DNA of 38,388 nucleotides from Micromonospora cabrerizensis (GTDB taxonomy: Bacteria; Actinomycetota; Actinomycetes; Mycobacteriales; Micromonosporaceae). Both the position numbers and the translations under genes were made by a program. The notes below the pieces were generated by a model, which worked only from the letters and a program-made list of their open reading frames with translations, was not told where the DNA came from and made no database searches. Below, one piece after another: positions 35,349-38,388 of the stretch (the first letter of the stretch is position 1; each line of letters begins with the position of its first letter). The stretch is taken from positions 1-38,388 of the forward strand of contig NZ_JAKKFI010000009.1 of NCBI RefSeq assembly GCF_022230955.1. The letters run 5' to 3'.

Positions 35349-35383
35349 CGTGGGGGCCGGCGGACCTGCCGCCGACCCCCACG
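35349..35383. terminator. Bidirectional terminator before the M36 protease gene end
   Basis: CGTGGGGG-c-CGGCGG and CCGCCG-a-CCCCCACG form a 14 bp stem with one mismatch and a 5-base loop, filling the 48-base gap between convergent genes. Confidence 0.85.
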
Positions 35384-35387
35384 TCTC

Positions 35388-38318
35388 TCAGTTCGAGAAC
35401 GCCTGGAACTCGGCGATCCTGACCTGCGACCGGGCCGGGCTGGCCGTCGCGCAGTCCGTCGTGGTGGCCGGGTCGTCGTCCTGCTCGCCCGCGTAGTGCG
35501 GGCCACCGGTGCACTGGCTCGCCAGCACCTCCAGTCGCAGGTGGGTGGCGAGGGTGCTGGGCACCGCGAACGTCCGGAGGTTGATGTCGCGGCTGTACGC
35601 CCGGTACGCCCCACCGGGGAACGCGTCGCCCGCGCTGGTGTAGATGCGCTGCCACCGCGCCGGGTCGGCGCAGTCGGTGGTCGTCGCGTTGCAGGCGGAC
35701 ACCGCGAACGAGCGCAGCGCGCTGAGCGCGTTCTGACTGCCGGTGTCGGCGTCGCCGACGATCGCCGGGCGCAGCATCGCGCTGACGTTCACCCGCTTGA
35801 CCGTCTGCGGTGCGCCCCCGGGCAGCGCCACGGTGAGCTGCCGGCCGGCCACCCCGTCCAGCGAGGCCCAGTTCGTCGCCTCGGTGTCGTCGGCGACCCG
35901 GTCCAGGTTGACCCCGTCGCCGGTGATCGTCGCCCCGGACGTGGTGGACGCCAGGTTGCGGCTCATCCGCAGGTCCACGTACCCGTCCTGACCCGCCCGG
36001 GCCACCACGCTGAGCCGCTGGTGCCCGAAGCCGGGTGCGACGGCCAGCAGGTCGTACGTGCCGGCCACCATCTCCACGGTGTCCGGGATCGGCGTCGCCG
36101 GGTCGGTGTCGGCGATCGGCGTCGCCCGAGCCTCGTACGTCCCGACGTACACCCGGATCGGGGCCTCGGCGCTGTCCCCGCGCGGGCGGAGGGTGAGCGT
36201 GCCGTTGCCACCGCGCGGCGAGGCGAAGCTCGGCGTCGGGTCGGTGTCGGTGGCGCCGTTGGTGGCGGCGTCCCGGCCCATCCCGGAGCGGGCGAACTCG
36301 GCCCAGATCAGGTCCTGGTTGGCACCACCGAAGCGGAGAAGGTCGGCGGTGAGCATGTTGTCCCGCATGTCGAGCATGCTGACCTGGCTGGCGGCCTGGA
36401 GCAGGAACGAGTCGAAGACCAGTTGCGACCAGCGCCGGTTGCCCGGGCACTGGTCGGCGGCGACCTTCCCCTGTGCGCAGTCGAGCTGGCGCTGCGGGGT
36501 GCCGAGGCCGTACCGCTTGACCAGCGCGGAGCGGACCCGGAAGTTGGTGGCGCCCCAGATCTCCCCGTCGGCGTGCACGGCCGGGCCGCCGGTGTTGTAG
36601 CCGACGTCGGAGTAGTTGAGCGGGCTGCGGCTGAGGTCGTAGTTGCGGATGCCGCTGACCAGGTTGCCGGTGACGTAGCCGCCGGTGATGAAGGGCGTCT
36701 CGCCGGGCGCGCGCAGCCCGTGCTGGAAGAGGTACTCGGCGGCCAGCAGGTCGCCCCACGACTCACCCATCGCGCCGCCCTGGTGGCCGCTGATCCCGCT
36801 GTCCGGGCCGGCGATCATCCGGTTGGTGATCGCGTGGGTGTACTCGTGGCCGATCACCGTCATGTCGTAGTCGCCGTCCACACACGGTGGGTACGGCCCG
36901 CCCGCCTGCGGCTGCCACAGGTACATGTTGGTGGTCGGGGGTAGCCCGTCGCGTGGGGTGCCCTGGTTGGCGTTGTTCCGGTTGCCGGTCAGCGCGCCCT
37001 GCTGGGCGCGGCCCTGCTCGGCGTCACCGCCCAGCCCGGCCGGGGTGAGGTTGACCGCCTGGAGGTTCCACGCCGACTCGGTGAAGCCCAACTGGTACGA
37101 CCAGTCGTGCATCCGGTTGTGCATGGCGAACAGGTTGGCGATCGACGCGTCGGCGTCGTTGCGCTGGGCGGAGGTGAACACCTCCGGGTTGCACTTCGAC
37201 TGGTGCCACTGGTCGGTGAAGGGGTACTCGTAGCGACGTTCCGGGCTGGTGGGGGCGGGGACGACCGGGGTGCCGGCACCCCAGGAGAGCACCGTGTTGG
37301 CCGAGTTGCCGCGCGAGGTGAAGGTCGGCGTGCCGGTGGCCGCGTCGACGTCCCACGGCTGGCCGGTGGCCGGGTCGCGCCAGGCGGCCAGGCAGCCGGG
37401 CGCCGGGTCGCCGCACCAGCGCACCCGGGGGTCCTGCCCCGGGGCGAGGTCGCGGGGCGGGGTGGCCGGGAAGACCGCCCAGCTCGGGTTGTCGGAGTCG
37501 TAGTCGACGAGGTCCTCACGGACCAGCACCTGCCCGGTGCTGCCGTCCACGTAGCTGGTGAACGCGGCCGGGTGCTCGGTGTCCGCGCCGATCATGGTCA
37601 CCTCGTAGGCGGCCCGTGGCCCGTCCAGCGGGGTGGGTACGGCCACCTGCCGGATGGTGTGGCTGGCCACCGCGCCGGCGGTCAGCTTGGCCTCGGCGAG
37701 CGCGGCGGCGTACGCCTGCTCGGCGGTGCGGGTGGCCGGCGCCGGTGTCGCGCTGTTGCGGGCCAGCGAGGAGCTGACCGAGAGCACCGTGCCCTTGGCG
37801 ACCGCGAGGGTGACGAGGCCGTCCGGCCCGGCGGGCAGATCGCCGAACCGTTGCCGGAGGGTGACCACGGCACCGCTGCCGATCGGCCGGACCAGCACGC
37901 GTTCCATGGCGGCCACCGAGGCGGCGTCCAGCCCGAACAGGTCGCGGTTGGCGGTCAGGTAGGCGCGTGCGGCGGCCTCCGGGTCGGCGGGCAGGCCGGT
38001 GGCGAGAGGGGTGCGGCCGGGGCCGAGCGCCTGCGGGGTGCCGAGCCGGTTCCATCGGACGTCGGGGTCGGCGGCGCGGGCCAGGCCGCGCTGGCGGGCG
38101 TCGGGTGCCGCCGTACCGGTGCGGTTGTCGACGTCGGCGGGCTCGTGGCCCTCGGCGAACGGTCCGGAACTGGGCGCGGCGGACGCCGCGTTGCCGGTGG
38201 GGGCCGCGGTGCTCACGCCGGTGGGGAGCAGCGCGGCGACCGTCGCCGTCGTCGCCAGGACGCACCGGAGCCGGCGCCTCCGCGTCCCCACCGTTGGTGA
38301 TCGCTCCGGTTTGTCCAC
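35388..38318 (-). CDS. Secreted M36 (fungalysin) family metalloprotease
   Basis: A 976-residue exported zinc protease. An Arg-rich signal peptide (about 1-39) precedes an FTP-type propeptide (about 50-240, with AARAYLTANRDLFGL). The M36 catalytic domain carries GHEYTHAITNRM (HEYTH at 491-495, two His zinc ligands and catalytic Glu) and GGAMGESWGDLLAAEYL, whose Glu is the third ligand. After about residue 690 there is a beta-rich, carboxypeptidase-regulatory-like segment and a C-terminal discoidin/F5-8-like module (ATNWASLDG to VRIAEFQAF) that may bind sugars. The GTG start has a GGGAG ribosome site. It likely digests extracellular protein; the 70 bases upstream to the window edge hold nothing clear. 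Confidence 0.93.
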   Translation of the reverse strand: MDKPERSPTVGTRRRRLRCVLATTATVAALLPTGVSTAAPTGNAASAAPSSGPFAEGHEPADVDNRTGTAAPDARQRGLARAADPDVRWNRLGTPQALGPGRTPLATGLPADPEAAARAYLTANRDLFGLDAASVAAMERVLVRPIGSGAVVTLRQRFGDLPAGPDGLVTLAVAKGTVLSVSSSLARNSATPAPATRTAEQAYAAALAEAKLTAGAVASHTIRQVAVPTPLDGPRAAYEVTMIGADTEHPAAFTSYVDGSTGQVLVREDLVDYDSDNPSWAVFPATPPRDLAPGQDPRVRWCGDPAPGCLAAWRDPATGQPWDVDAATGTPTFTSRGNSANTVLSWGAGTPVVPAPTSPERRYEYPFTDQWHQSKCNPEVFTSAQRNDADASIANLFAMHNRMHDWSYQLGFTESAWNLQAVNLTPAGLGGDAEQGRAQQGALTGNRNNANQGTPRDGLPPTTNMYLWQPQAGGPYPPCVDGDYDMTVIGHEYTHAITNRMIAGPDSGISGHQGGAMGESWGDLLAAEYLFQHGLRAPGETPFITGGYVTGNLVSGIRNYDLSRSPLNYSDVGYNTGGPAVHADGEIWGATNFRVRSALVKRYGLGTPQRQLDCAQGKVAADQCPGNRRWSQLVFDSFLLQAASQVSMLDMRDNMLTADLLRFGGANQDLIWAEFARSGMGRDAATNGATDTDPTPSFASPRGGNGTLTLRPRGDSAEAPIRVYVGTYEARATPIADTDPATPIPDTVEMVAGTYDLLAVAPGFGHQRLSVVARAGQDGYVDLRMSRNLASTTSGATITGDGVNLDRVADDTEATNWASLDGVAGRQLTVALPGGAPQTVKRVNVSAMLRPAIVGDADTGSQNALSALRSFAVSACNATTTDCADPARWQRIYTSAGDAFPGGAYRAYSRDINLRTFAVPSTLATHLRLEVLASQCTGGPHYAGEQDDDPATTTDCATASPARSQVRIAEFQAFSN

Positions 38319-38388
38319 GCGACTACTCCCTTGACGCGCGCTGCCCGGCTCTCCTCCGCCCTCCCGCCCCGGTGACGCCGGCTGCCAC

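Overview
The window is very GC-rich, densely packed actinobacterial DNA. Gene content and codon use point to a Micromonosporaceae chromosome, most likely Micromonospora: CebR-boxed cellulose genes, a bsaP gene after bioB, ACT-GNAT proteins and frequent GTG starts. No tRNA, rRNA, CRISPR array, transposase or integrase was found. Nearly all genes look intact. The first gene (sbcC) runs off the left edge and a glyoxalase-like remnant lies near 15.8 kb.

Layout: (1) 1-3686, minus: a DNA-end-processing operon encoding a HerA-like ATPase, SbcD and SbcC. The HerA-like protein ends in an SSB-like acidic tip. (2) 3835-4697, minus: a RibD-C-type reductase preceded by an overlapping 39-residue cysteine-rich micro-ORF; then a plus-strand pRiA4b ORF-3 family gene and a long nested palindrome. 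(3) 5437-11369, plus: a cellobiose/cello-oligosaccharide operon cebE-cebF-cebG-bglC-cebR behind a promoter flanked by two CebR boxes. (4) 11398-13688, minus: an APH-type kinase and acyl-CoA dehydrogenase pair resembling the 4-hydroxyacyl-CoA (ACAD10/11, LvaA/LvaC) system. (5) 13838-15694, plus: two tandem ACT-domain proteins, the second fused to a GNAT acetyltransferase. (6) 15707-17451, minus: a VOC remnant and an aldehyde dehydrogenase. (7) 17776-20787, plus: a secreted five-module GH9 cellulase with its own CebR box, so polymer breakdown and sugar uptake form one regulon. (8) 20898-24227: a DUF488 protein, an acyltransferase-3/SGNH membrane protein and a GNAT. (9) 24232-27436: biotin genes bsaP-bioB (minus) divergent from bioF-bioD (plus); bioA is absent. 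(10) 27491-31473: a DesK-type histidine kinase and NarL-type regulator converging on an ABC exporter; both operons carry the same CCTGACTTTCGTC upstream motif. (11) 31563-34297, minus: a NodB-type lipoprotein, a cytochrome P450 and a methyltransferase. (12) 34449-38318: a secreted membrane-anchored protein converging on a large M36 metalloprotease.

Convergent pairs are usually separated by strong hairpins, some of which include a stop codon. Many genes have a TANNNT-like -10 box six or seven bases before ATG/GTG and no ribosome binding site, which suggests leaderless transcripts. The least ordinary items are the HerA/SbcDC operon with the SSB-like tail, the coupled cysteine-rich micro-ORF, the histidine kinase with an extra C-terminal membrane-anchored domain, and the shared response-regulator motif.
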